A DNA stretch of 64,000 bases. It comes from Micromonospora haikouensis (GTDB lineage: Bacteria > Actinomycetota > Actinomycetes > Mycobacteriales > Micromonosporaceae). Below the pieces are notes generated by a model. It was not told the DNA's origin, did not search any database, and worked only from the letters and a program-made list of their open reading frames with translations. The stretch is taken from the NCBI RefSeq assembly GCF_900091595.1, contig NZ_FMCW01000001.1:339856-403855 (forward strand). The letters are read 5' to 3'. Numbering within the stretch: the stretch's first letter is position 1; the number at the start of each line of letters is the position of its first letter. A program made the position numbers and the translations under genes. Below, one piece after another: positions 26,073 to 33,958 of this stretch.

Positions 26073-27065
26073 TCAGGTGCCCGGCGGGCGCAGCCGCCGG
26101 GGCACGCAGCGGTTCGGCAACTCCGCCCCGTCCAGCTGAGGGAACTGTGCCCGGCACCAGGCGTCGACCCCGTCCTTCGAGTCGGCCGGCACGACGGCGA
26201 AGGTGAGCCAGAGGGGCTTCCCCTCGTACAGTTGTTGCCGACCGTAGTCGGTGCTGAGCAGGAGGATCACCCGGGCCTCACCGCCGAATTCCGTGCGGAG
26301 CTGCTGGTGCTCGGCGAGGATGTCGCTGGCGTAGAAGGTGTGCGAGCCGTTCGCCGCCCGCTGCTCGGGGTCGACGATGCCCACGCTCTTCGAGGCGAGC
26401 TGGGCGACGTACCGGCCATCGAGGCTGATGGTGGGCAGATCCTGCTCGTGGAGCCGGCTCAGCTCCGTCAGGGCCGCCGCCTCGGGGTCCTCGGGAGCCG
26501 GGGTCGTGGTCGGGGTGCCGGTGTCGGGGGAGCCTTCGGCCGACGGGGGCGGGTCGCCGCCCGGCGCGACGGGCGCGCTGTACGGGTCGGGAGACGGCCC
26601 GGGCCCGTCGTAGGTGCTTCCGTCGGCGGCACCCGGGTCCATCCGGTACGCCCCGTAGGCCGTGCCGACGAGGAGCAGCAGGACGACCAGGACCAGCCCG
26701 GCCGCCTTCCGGAGCGCGGCACCCGCCGGCCGCTGCGGGTCGCCGGTCGGCGGTTCGAGGGGACGCCAGGGAACGGGCTCCGGTGCGGTGGCCGGGTCGA
26801 CCGGCACCACCGGCAGACCCCCGAAGGCCGCCGGGTCCAGCGGCTCGTCCCGCTCCGAGGGCTCGTCCCGCTCGGCGGGGGCGGTGCGGGCGGGCGGTCC
26901 GGCGCTCGTGGCCCGGATCGCCGCGTTGGTGGCCGCGGAGGCGGGGGCCGGTCCTTCTGGGCGGGTGCCGCCGGGCGGCGGCTGCGGGATCTGATCGGCC
27001 AGGTCGCCGACCAGCTCCCGCAGGTTCCAGATCGGCCTCTCCGCGCCCTGCCGCTCGTCGCTCAT
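26073..27065 (-). CDS. Single-pass membrane protein, last gene of AAA operon
   Basis: A 330-aa protein I cannot assign. Residues 1-118 are Pro/Ala/Glu-rich and probably cytoplasmic, starting MSDERQGAERPIWNLRELVG. One membrane helix spans residues 121-140 (AAGLVLVVLLLLVGTAYGAY), then a Ser/Thr/Pro linker (145-190) leads to an external domain of about 130 residues. Two Cys in that domain (DAWCRAQFPQL and NRCVPRR) could form a disulfide. It is the fifth gene of the tightly packed leftward operon, 13 bp after the AAA+ gene, so it may receive or transmit a signal across the membrane. Confidence 0.75.
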   Translation of the reverse strand: MSDERQGAERPIWNLRELVGDLADQIPQPPPGGTRPEGPAPASAATNAAIRATSAGPPARTAPAERDEPSERDEPLDPAAFGGLPVVPVDPATAPEPVPWRPLEPPTGDPQRPAGAALRKAAGLVLVVLLLLVGTAYGAYRMDPGAADGSTYDGPGPSPDPYSAPVAPGGDPPPSAEGSPDTGTPTTTPAPEDPEAAALTELSRLHEQDLPTISLDGRYVAQLASKSVGIVDPEQRAANGSHTFYASDILAEHQQLRTEFGGEARVILLLSTDYGRQQLYEGKPLWLTFAVVPADSKDGVDAWCRAQFPQLDGAELPNRCVPRRLRPPGT

Positions 27066-27078
27066 CCTCGCCCCCCGA

Positions 27079-28644
27079 TCACGCGTCGCCCGGCACCAGC
27101 ACCCGCCGGCGGGGCTCGCCGTCGGACGCGGCGGCCGTGACCGGGGCGCCGGCCGGCACCGCCCGGTCCCGACCCCAGCTGCGGATCTCCGCGATCTGTT
27201 CCGGCTGGGTGCGGCTCAGCGGGATGGTGTTGACGAAGGTGTCGACGACGAACTCGGTCGGCGGGCAGGACCGGTCGCCCCGCAGCAGCATCTCGGTGCC
27301 CACCTCGTTCATGGCCGACTCGATGTCGGAGCCGGCGAACCCGTCGGAGAGGACGACCAGCCGGGGGAGCAGGTCGCCGTCCGGTTCGGTGTCGAGGTAG
27401 CGCCGGTAGTAGAGCCGGATGATCTCCGCCCGGTCGGTGTCGTCGGGCAGGTCGACGAAGAAGAGCTCGTCGAAGCGGCCCTTGCGGAGCAGCTCCGGCG
27501 GCAACGAGCGCACGTCGTTGGAGGTGGCCACGACGAAGACCCGGGACCGGGATTCCTGCAACCAGTACAGGAACTGCCCGACCAGACGCCGGCTCACCCC
27601 GGTGGAGTCGTACTGGCCGGCGAGCCCCTTCTCGATCTCGTCGATCCAGAGCACGCAGGGAGCCGTCCGGTCGGCCATCTCCAGCGCCTCCCGCAGCCGG
27701 GTCTCGGACTGTCCGACGTACATGCCGAGGATGGTCGCGAAGTCGAGCCGGTACAGCGGCATCCGCCACTGGGCCGCGACGGCCTTGGCGCAGCGGGACT
27801 TCCCGCAGCCGGGCACGCCGACCAGCAGCACCCCGCGCGGCGGACGCAGCCGGGTCTCGCTCAGGTCGGCGAGCATCACCTGGTGCTTGCGACGTAGCCA
27901 GGCCCGCAGGCTGGTCAGCCCACCGAGTTCACCGTCGGCCGAGTCGACGTGCACCCGTTCCAGGCCGGCGAGATCGCCGAAGTGCTTGTCCTTGAACTCC
28001 GCCATCCGGGCCACGTCGTCGCGGCGCAGGTGTCCGCTGGCGGCCATCGTGGCCAGCACGTTGATCGCGGTGCCCTCGGGAACCCCGACCAGGAACTCGG
28101 CGGCACGCCGGGCGTCGGCGTCGGTCCAGTCGATGGTGACCGCGCCCTGCTGCTCCTTGAGGAAGTCGGTGACGATGCCGTACATCTCAGGGGCGTCGGG
28201 CAGGTCCAGGACGATGCTCATCCCGAGACGTTGCAGGCCACTCCACAGCGGCGTGTCGGTGACCAGGACGATGCTGCCGGAGCGGGCGTCGGCGAGCCGC
28301 GCGAGTTCCGCGATGTGCCGGGTGGCCGGGGAGTCGGCCGTCAGATCGTCGGGTTCGACGAAGACGATCGTCGCCTGGGCCCGCCGGGACAGTTGGGCGG
28401 CGGCGAAGTCCATCGCGGCCACCAGCGAACGCTCCTCCTGCACCTGGGCGTTGGTGCGTAGGTCCCGCAGCCCGGCCGCCCTGGTGTGCAGCCAGAACGG
28501 CAGGCCGGCGCGGCGTGCGCTGCCGGCAACCTCCCGCAGCAGCCGGACGGCGCGCAGCGGCTCGACGGTCCGCACGCTGATGAGCGGCACCCGGGCGGCG
28601 ACGTAACTGTCGAGGTCCCTGCGGGCCTCCAGGTAACGGGACAT
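27079..28644 (-). CDS. Ycf46-like AAA+ ATPase
   Basis: A 521-aa protein with a degenerate N-terminal P-loop-like domain (residues 15-200; SVRTVEP, TIVFVEPDD) and a canonical AAA+ domain. That domain has Walker A GVPGCGKS (276-283), Walker B VLWIDEIEK (331-339), a sensor-1-like ATSND and the second-region Arg in LLRKGRFDELFFVDLPD. This two-part layout matches plastid/cyanobacterial Ycf46 and its bacterial relatives, whose roles are poorly known. In this setting a remodelling or switch function next to the protease genes is a reasonable inference. It follows the 187-aa gene by 10 bp. Confidence 0.85.
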   Translation of the reverse strand: MSRYLEARRDLDSYVAARVPLISVRTVEPLRAVRLLREVAGSARRAGLPFWLHTRAAGLRDLRTNAQVQEERSLVAAMDFAAAQLSRRAQATIVFVEPDDLTADSPATRHIAELARLADARSGSIVLVTDTPLWSGLQRLGMSIVLDLPDAPEMYGIVTDFLKEQQGAVTIDWTDADARRAAEFLVGVPEGTAINVLATMAASGHLRRDDVARMAEFKDKHFGDLAGLERVHVDSADGELGGLTSLRAWLRRKHQVMLADLSETRLRPPRGVLLVGVPGCGKSRCAKAVAAQWRMPLYRLDFATILGMYVGQSETRLREALEMADRTAPCVLWIDEIEKGLAGQYDSTGVSRRLVGQFLYWLQESRSRVFVVATSNDVRSLPPELLRKGRFDELFFVDLPDDTDRAEIIRLYYRRYLDTEPDGDLLPRLVVLSDGFAGSDIESAMNEVGTEMLLRGDRSCPPTEFVVDTFVNTIPLSRTQPEQIAEIRSWGRDRAVPAGAPVTAAASDGEPRRRVLVPGDA

Positions 28645-28654
28645 GATCGCTTCC

Positions 28655-29218
28655 TCAGTCGGGGGTCGCCGGGCCGGCGACGATGATCCGGCGGCGAGCC
28701 GGTCCGGTGGGGTCGGTGGCCCACTCGTCGACCGGGCCGGAACCCGGGGCGGTGGACGCGGTCAGCGGGTTCTCCCGTACCGTGCGCATCCTTGCGTGCA
28801 CCAGCGGGCCGTCACCGCCCTGCCGACGCAGCTGCTCGACGCCGTCCTCCAGCGCCCGCTGGACCAGCTCGATCTGGGCGTCGACGAGGCCGAGCAGGTG
28901 TCGGCCGAGCGGCTCGGGCAGCCCGGGGCTGCCGGCCACCGCCCGGATCGACGCCAGTCCCCGGCGGCCCTGCACCAGGGCCCGCGCCCACTCGAACTCG
29001 TCCCCGGCCGCGGCCATGGCTGCCAGCAGTCCGTCCGCCCAGAGCTTCAGCCGCTGGTCCAGCGCGCCGGTGAGCATGGCCACGAAGCGGGCCCAACCGT
29101 CGGCGGGCAGGGCCGCCTCGACCAGCTTCGGCAGCCCGCCGGGGGTGGCCGACTGCTCGGTGCGCCAGCGGCGCAGGAACGTCACCCAGGTCTGCAGGTC
29201 GTCGCCGTGGCTGGTCAC
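28655..29218 (-). CDS. Helical protein of unknown function in AAA operon
   Basis: A 187-aa, largely alpha-helical soluble protein. Its start MTSHGDDLQTWVTFLRRWRTE is followed by Ala/Leu-rich helices to about residue 135. The C-terminal tail is unstructured and ends in ARRRIIVAGPATPD. I recognise no family. It begins at a GTG that overlaps the stop of the preceding 54-aa gene by 4 bp (GTGA), so its expression depends on that small gene. It is probably a partner or adaptor of the AAA+ protein. Confidence 0.7.
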   Translation of the reverse strand: MTSHGDDLQTWVTFLRRWRTEQSATPGGLPKLVEAALPADGWARFVAMLTGALDQRLKLWADGLLAAMAAAGDEFEWARALVQGRRGLASIRAVAGSPGLPEPLGRHLLGLVDAQIELVQRALEDGVEQLRRQGGDGPLVHARMRTVRENPLTASTAPGSGPVDEWATDPTGPARRRIIVAGPATPD

Positions 29219-29379
29219 GGGTCGGCCCGGTGCGGCCGGCGCACGAGGATCTCGCCGGGCGGCAGCGGCTCCCAGTCGGGCAGCTCCTCGACGACCTGCC
29301 GCCGGCGGTCGGTGGCGGGCGGCGGGGACGCTGGCCGGGCCCAGGGTCGGGGCTCCGGAGCGTCGTCACGGTCGATCAT
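29215..29379 (-). CDS. 54-aa small protein in AAA operon
   Basis: This short reading frame starts at the ATG at 29379, one base after the stop of the membrane/coiled-coil gene. GGGGGAG lies across that junction as a strong ribosome binding site. It encodes 54 residues beginning MIDRDDAPEPRPWARP, Pro-rich and acidic then basic, with the central motif VVEELPDWEPLPPGEILVRR. Its TGA overlaps the next GTG by 4 bp. The perfect coupling on both sides argues that it is real. It could be a linker/adaptor peptide; no family is recognised. Confidence 0.7.
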   Translation of the reverse strand: MIDRDDAPEPRPWARPASPPPATDRRRQVVEELPDWEPLPPGEILVRRPHRADP

Positions 29380-29380
29380 T

Positions 29381-31156
29381 TCACTCCCCCTTGTCGGTCC
29401 GGCCCACCGCGCGACGTTCGTGCGGTGCTCCCGGCCCGCCGGCCGTGGCCAGGTCGGCGATCAGGGCGGTGACCCGGCTCGCGTCGCTGTCGGCGGCGGT
29501 GAACCGGTCCCGCCAGGCTTCGAGTTCCATGCCGGCGGCCCGCAGGCCGCGCAGTGCCTCGTCCCGGGCGTCGTCGATGAGCCTCCGGACCCGCTCCTGC
29601 TCGGCGGCGGCGGCCTCCGCCCGGCCCTTGAGGACCACCGCCCAGACGCCGCCGGTCAGGGCGGTGGCGAGCAGGCCGATCCCCGCGCCACCGACGGCGA
29701 GCCCGATCAGCAGCACGACGAAGATCACCACCAGCGGCCCGATCAGGCTCTTGCCCCAGTCGAAGGCGAGACCGTCGACGAAGGGCCGGCCGTAGCGGTT
29801 CCAGTGGGCGTCGAGCGAGCGTTCCAGGGTGCCCATCGGCTGGTCGAAGGAGCCCGTCCAGGAGGGCGGCCGGAACGCGGCCACCCCGCTGAGCGCACCC
29901 GGGTCGACGGCCACCTCGACGGTCGTCGGCGCGGCGATCCGATAGTCGTTGGTGAACCCCGCGTGGGCCTCGCCGATCCAGTCGTGGCAGGCCGCCATCG
30001 CCAGCCGCTGGGTCTGTGCGGAGACGGCCAGGGTGTGCGGGGCGAGGGCACAGTCGGTCTGCAGGCTGAGGTAGTCGCGGGTGTCGTCGAGGACGTCGAC
30101 CTGGGCGCGGGCGACCTGCTCCGCCGCGGCGAGGTCGCCGTCGGCCTGGACGATGGCCTCCTGCTCGGCCAGCTGCCGGCGCAACGGCAGCTCCTCCCGG
30201 TCGTACTCGGTGACCAGTTGGTCGAGCAGCTCGTCCACGGCGTCCTCGATCCGGCTGCTCGGGGTGGCCTCCGCGGCCAGCACCGGGGTGTACCGGTCGA
30301 GGATCGACCCGTGCGCCTGGGCGTGCGACAGCATCAACCGCAGCTGCGGCCACTGCGGCGACGCCTCGGCCAGCCTGGGGAAGTCCTCGTCCAGCCCGTC
30401 GACGCGGACGTGGCTGGTCAACTCGACCCGCCAACGCCGCACCTGGGCGGAGATCACCGCCTCGTCGTCGAGCAGGAGCCGACGCCACCCGTCGAGCCGC
30501 TCCTGGACCAGGGCCAGCCCGGCGGGGCCGAACGCACCCTGGGCGGTGGCCTCCAGGATGACCGGGAACTCCCGGCCCAGGGCTGCCGGGTCCTGGGCGT
30601 CGAGGTAGTGCCGCAGCCACCGCACGGCCGCTGGCCCGCGATCCTGCCGGCGCAGCACCAGCGCCATGAACAACGCGGTCCGCTCGGGGGAGTGCTGGTA
30701 GGCCTCCTCCACCGCGCGGACGCACAGTTGCGGGTCGTCGCCGGCCCAGGCGGCCAGCGTCACCAGCACGGGCGCCAGCCAGTAGCGGGAGTTCTGGACC
30801 AGCAGCTCCTCGCTGACCGCCCGAACGGTCTCCTCCCGGACCAGTCCCTGGTCGAAGGCGCGGAGCATGCCGACCGCCGTGCGGCGGACCACCTTGTGGT
30901 GGCCGAACTGCTGCTCGATGTCGTTCTTGAGCTGACCGACCCTGGCCTCGGCGCTGTGCAGGTTCTTGGTGCGCTGTGCCTGCTGTTCGAGGCGAAGCAC
31001 GGCGTTGTGGAGCGTCGCCAGTTGGTCCTGGGTGATCCGCTGCCTGATCCCGATGTCGTTGACCTGCAGGCCGACCTCGCCGACGGCGTTGCTGATGGCG
31101 ACGAGGTCGCGCCGTTGCTGCCGCAGAACGTTCTCTACCGCTCTCAGTTCGGACAT
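29381..31156 (-). CDS. Coiled-coil membrane protein, first gene of AAA operon
   Basis: A 591-aa protein without a recognised family. The N-terminus (MSELRAVENVLRQQRRDLVA to about residue 90) is predicted coiled coil. Residues 90-300 are helical and repeat-like. Residues 310-400 hold another coiled region rich in Glu/Arg/Gln. Two adjacent membrane helices lie around residues 465-506 (GPLVVIFVVLLIGLAVGGAG; LLATALTGGVWAVVL), followed by a helical cytoplasmic tail. The ATG at 31156 follows a GGGGGAG site; a 33-codon upstream extension lacks one. It leads the five-gene leftward operon and may anchor the AAA+ machine at the membrane. Confidence 0.75.
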   Translation of the reverse strand: MSELRAVENVLRQQRRDLVAISNAVGEVGLQVNDIGIRQRITQDQLATLHNAVLRLEQQAQRTKNLHSAEARVGQLKNDIEQQFGHHKVVRRTAVGMLRAFDQGLVREETVRAVSEELLVQNSRYWLAPVLVTLAAWAGDDPQLCVRAVEEAYQHSPERTALFMALVLRRQDRGPAAVRWLRHYLDAQDPAALGREFPVILEATAQGAFGPAGLALVQERLDGWRRLLLDDEAVISAQVRRWRVELTSHVRVDGLDEDFPRLAEASPQWPQLRLMLSHAQAHGSILDRYTPVLAAEATPSSRIEDAVDELLDQLVTEYDREELPLRRQLAEQEAIVQADGDLAAAEQVARAQVDVLDDTRDYLSLQTDCALAPHTLAVSAQTQRLAMAACHDWIGEAHAGFTNDYRIAAPTTVEVAVDPGALSGVAAFRPPSWTGSFDQPMGTLERSLDAHWNRYGRPFVDGLAFDWGKSLIGPLVVIFVVLLIGLAVGGAGIGLLATALTGGVWAVVLKGRAEAAAAEQERVRRLIDDARDEALRGLRAAGMELEAWRDRFTAADSDASRVTALIADLATAGGPGAPHERRAVGRTDKGE

Positions 31157-31414
31157 GGCTCCCCCGCTTTCGATGCGCTGGTGAATGCCCATCGGTATTG
31201 ATCCGCGAGCCCGGAATCGTCGACGGTGAGGAGCCGACCCGAGTCCCGTGTGCATGACGTGAATTCGCGCCCCGTGGCGCAGAGGTATTTGGCGCGGTGA
31301 TATTCCGCTGCTGTGGATGGTTGCCGGCAGGGGCCGGACGTCGCGTCGACCGAATGTGTCGAAGAGTCAGCCGATCGGATACGGGCCGGCGACTCGTTTC
31401 CTGTCGGAGGACCG
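31157..31414 (-). promoter_or_regulatory. Upstream region of AAA operon
   Basis: A 258-bp gap, more AT-rich than its surroundings, between the Crp/Fnr gene stop and the first gene of the leftward operon. It must hold any separate promoter for the operon. I see no convincing -10/-35 pair and no good match to the palindrome at 32438-32455. Confidence 0.3.
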
Positions 31415-32287
31415 TCAGGTGGCGGGCTCGTCGCCGGTCGTGGGCCCGGCGTGCTGGGCCACCCGGGCGAGGGCTGTCGGATCGGCGATCGTGATCTGGC
31501 GGTATTTCCAGCGGAGCACCCCCGCCTCGCGCAGTGCCCGCAGCGCCTTGTGGACCGTCGCCGGTGCGACACCGACCAGGGTGGCGAGTTCGGGCTGGCT
31601 GAGCGAGAGCCCTATGTCGACGCCGCCGTCGCGGGCCCGCGTGCCGTACCGGGTGGCGATCTCGATCAGTGCCCGGGCCAGTCGCACCTCCGCCGGGTAC
31701 GCGAGGAAGTCGGTGCGCCGCCGGTTGGCCCAGCGCAGCCGCTCGGCGACGATGGTGGTGACCAGGCGGGCGGCCTCGGGGTGCCGGGTGAGGATGTGCC
31801 GGAACGCCTCGGCGGTGAGCAGCCGGCCGGTGACCACGCCGCAGGCCGTGACCGTGGCCATGCGGCGAGGACGCTCGGCCAGGGCCGCCGTCTCGCCCAC
31901 GATGTCACCGGCCGTGCGGACGGCCAGGAGCGCCTCGCAGGTCTCCGCCAGGCTGGTGACCTTGACCAGGCCGCCGGTCAGCAGCACGACGTGGCTGGTC
32001 GTGGCCCCCTCGGTGAGGAGCCGTTCGCCCGGCTCGAACCGGACGGGGCTGCCCCGACCGAGCAGCACCTGCCGGGTCTCCTCGGGTAGCCGCCCGAGGA
32101 AGCCGTTCGGCGGCCATTCGCGCGGGCGCGCGTTGGCACCGTCCACTCCCACCTCGCGGGCACTATCGACGCCGGCTGACCCGGCAAGTCTGCGGTACCG
32201 GTGACCCGGCCGCAATGCGTCGGTGGTGGGGCGTCCGGCCGGTGTCCACCGGACGGACGCGGTCACCGCTGTCGACCGGACCCTCAT
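31415..32287 (-). CDS. Crp/Fnr-family transcription regulator
   Basis: A 290-aa regulator with a cyclic-nucleotide-binding fold (about residues 65-175: LLGRGSPVRFEPGERLLTEG, HVVLLTGGLVKV, AGDIVGETAALAERPRRMAT) and a C-terminal winged helix (SLSQPELATLVGVAPATVHKALRALRE). The phosphate-binding cassette is GETAALAERPRRMATV, close to the GExAL..xxRxA(S/T) consensus, so a cyclic nucleotide or similar ligand is plausible. The ATG at 32287 has a clear GAGGAG site five bases upstream. It lies between the AAA operon and the divergent cyclase-caspase-CHAT genes, making it their likely regulator. Confidence 0.88.
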   Translation of the reverse strand: MRVRSTAVTASVRWTPAGRPTTDALRPGHRYRRLAGSAGVDSAREVGVDGANARPREWPPNGFLGRLPEETRQVLLGRGSPVRFEPGERLLTEGATTSHVVLLTGGLVKVTSLAETCEALLAVRTAGDIVGETAALAERPRRMATVTACGVVTGRLLTAEAFRHILTRHPEAARLVTTIVAERLRWANRRRTDFLAYPAEVRLARALIEIATRYGTRARDGGVDIGLSLSQPELATLVGVAPATVHKALRALREAGVLRWKYRQITIADPTALARVAQHAGPTTGDEPAT

Positions 32288-32635
32288 GTCACTCCTCACC
32301 GCGTGCTCTGCGGTGGAGCGTCGCACGGGCCGGGCCGGGGGATCCCGGAAAATTCCGAGATTCCCTCGGGTGCTCGGGTCGACCATGGCAACGGGGGGCG
32401 ACAGACGGGTGATTCGATGCGACTGCGATGTGTTGGTGTGTCAATTGACGGACACTGCGGCCGAGATGGCCGGAACGTCGGCGATGATCGGGCACCGCGC
32501 GGGAACCGAACATTTGCGTATCCGTCGGCGGGGCGACCGAATGCGCGCGCCCGGGTGCGGCAACCGATGTTGCCGTTGGGGCGAGAACTGCGGGAAGACG
32601 GGGGCGAATCACTTGCTCACTGCACTGGAGAACAC
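32288..32635. promoter_or_regulatory. Divergent control region of the conflict island, with palindrome
   Basis: This 348-bp, relatively AT-rich gap contains the perfect palindrome GTCAATTGAC (32440-32449). It overlaps a wider inverted repeat, GTGTC (32438-32442)/GACAC (32451-32455). The palindrome carries TTGACA on the minus strand (32439-32444) and TTGACG on the plus strand (32445-32450), so two divergent -35 elements may abut. No convincing -10 was found on either side. It is a good candidate operator for the adjacent Crp/Fnr protein. Confidence 0.5.
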
Positions 32636-33958
32636 GTGGGCGCAAACGCGCGGGCGACGCCGGACGAGAGCCTCCCGGTGTTGATCGACCCGCCGATGCG
32701 CCCGGCCGACGTACTGGCGCGGGCGCCGCTGTGCCCCGGCGGGTCCCGCGACGGCGTACCCGACGTCGGCGTCGATCCGGGTGCGGTCAGCCTGGGCCGC
32801 CCCCTGGTCTTCCCGGTACCGGCCGACGAGCTGCCCGGCCCCCTGCGGCTCCGGGCGCAGGCCACCGAGCAGCGGTACTACGGTGTGCTCTTCGCCTTCG
32901 ACCTGGACCCGCTGCCGGACGGTGGCCGGCACACCTCGGTCCGGTTCGAGGTCACCCTCACCGACGAGGCCGTCCGTGCCGTTCGGCTCGACGCCGACGG
33001 CGGCGCCCTCGGGTTGACCTTCGACGCCGACCCGCCCCGGGCGGCCACCGTCGCCGCCGACCGGGCGGCCACCGCCGCCGGTGCGCGTCCCGGCTGGCTC
33101 ACCCGGCTGGCTCCCCGGCCGGGAAGGCCCCGCGCCTGGTCGTACGGTGCCCAGCGCCACCGCTTCGGGTGGAACTACGAGGGCACCGGGCTGCCCCTGG
33201 CCTACGGCATGCATGCCCTGATCGAGGTGCCCGCCGCCACCACCGTGCTCACCGGCCGGCTCGGCGTGCGGGTCCAGGTCCGGCCGGGGCGGCGACACCC
33301 GGGCGGCGTTCGCCTGGCCACCGTGCGCGAAGCGGTGCCGTTCCACGAGGAACTGCCCGGCCGGGCCGAACCCACGGCCGCAGCGGTCCGGCTCTGCCTG
33401 GCCGCCGATGTGGTGGGTTACAGCCGTCGTCTGAACCATCTGGCCGAACGCACCCAGTCCTGGCTGGTCCGGGCGTTGGCCGAGGCGCGCCGCGCGGCCG
33501 GCGTCGACGAGGCGGCGGTGGCCGTGCAACCGCAGGGCGACGGTGAGTTCTGCGTGTTGCCGGTCGGCGTCGACGAGTCGACCGTCATCCCCCGGCTCGT
33601 CGGCGGTCTCGCGGAGGCGCTGCGGCGCACCAACGACGGCCTGCTCCAGGCGGAGCGGATGCGCCTGCGCGTGGCGTTGCACCGCGGCCTGATGAAGCCG
33701 GCGGACGGCGGGTGGGTCGGTGACGCGGCGATCGCGGTGCACCGCATCCTGGACAGCCCGCCCCTGCGGGCCGCCCTGACCGACAATCCGCAGGTCGACT
33801 TCGTCCTGGGCGTGCCGGACGTGCTCTACCAGGACGTCATCCGGCACTCGCGGGTGCCTCCGCTGCCGGACCGGTTCACGCCGGTCACCATCGACCTGCC
33901 GGAGAAGCGGTTCGTCGAGCACGGCTGGCTGCACGTGCCCCACGGGGAGGGCGGGTGA
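32636..33958 (+). CDS. Nucleotide-cyclase-like protein with novel N-terminal domain
   Basis: A 440-aa protein. Residues 1-245 form a beta-rich domain I do not recognise. Residues 250-405 resemble class III nucleotide cyclases. The first metal-binding Asp is Asp258 (LAADVVGYSRR) and the second Asp302 (QPQGDGEFCVLP). The strand MRLRVALHRG and the loop GGWVGDAAIAVHRILDS follow. The Lys that normally precedes GD is Gln, and the conserved Asn before the Arg is Ala, so it may be catalytically altered or a nucleotide sensor. The GTG at 32636 has a GGAG site; it overlaps the caspase gene by 4 bp. Confidence 0.75.
   Translation: MGANARATPDESLPVLIDPPMRPADVLARAPLCPGGSRDGVPDVGVDPGAVSLGRPLVFPVPADELPGPLRLRAQATEQRYYGVLFAFDLDPLPDGGRHTSVRFEVTLTDEAVRAVRLDADGGALGLTFDADPPRAATVAADRAATAAGARPGWLTRLAPRPGRPRAWSYGAQRHRFGWNYEGTGLPLAYGMHALIEVPAATTVLTGRLGVRVQVRPGRRHPGGVRLATVREAVPFHEELPGRAEPTAAAVRLCLAADVVGYSRRLNHLAERTQSWLVRALAEARRAAGVDEAAVAVQPQGDGEFCVLPVGVDESTVIPRLVGGLAEALRRTNDGLLQAERMRLRVALHRGLMKPADGGWVGDAAIAVHRILDSPPLRAALTDNPQVDFVLGVPDVLYQDVIRHSRVPPLPDRFTPVTIDLPEKRFVEHGWLHVPHGEGG

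Noticed and set aside
28812..29369. 185-codon minus-strand frame over the 54-aa gene and 187-aa gene
   Set aside because: It is an Arg/Pro-rich shadow; the two real frames in this stretch have proper overlaps and ribosome binding sites.
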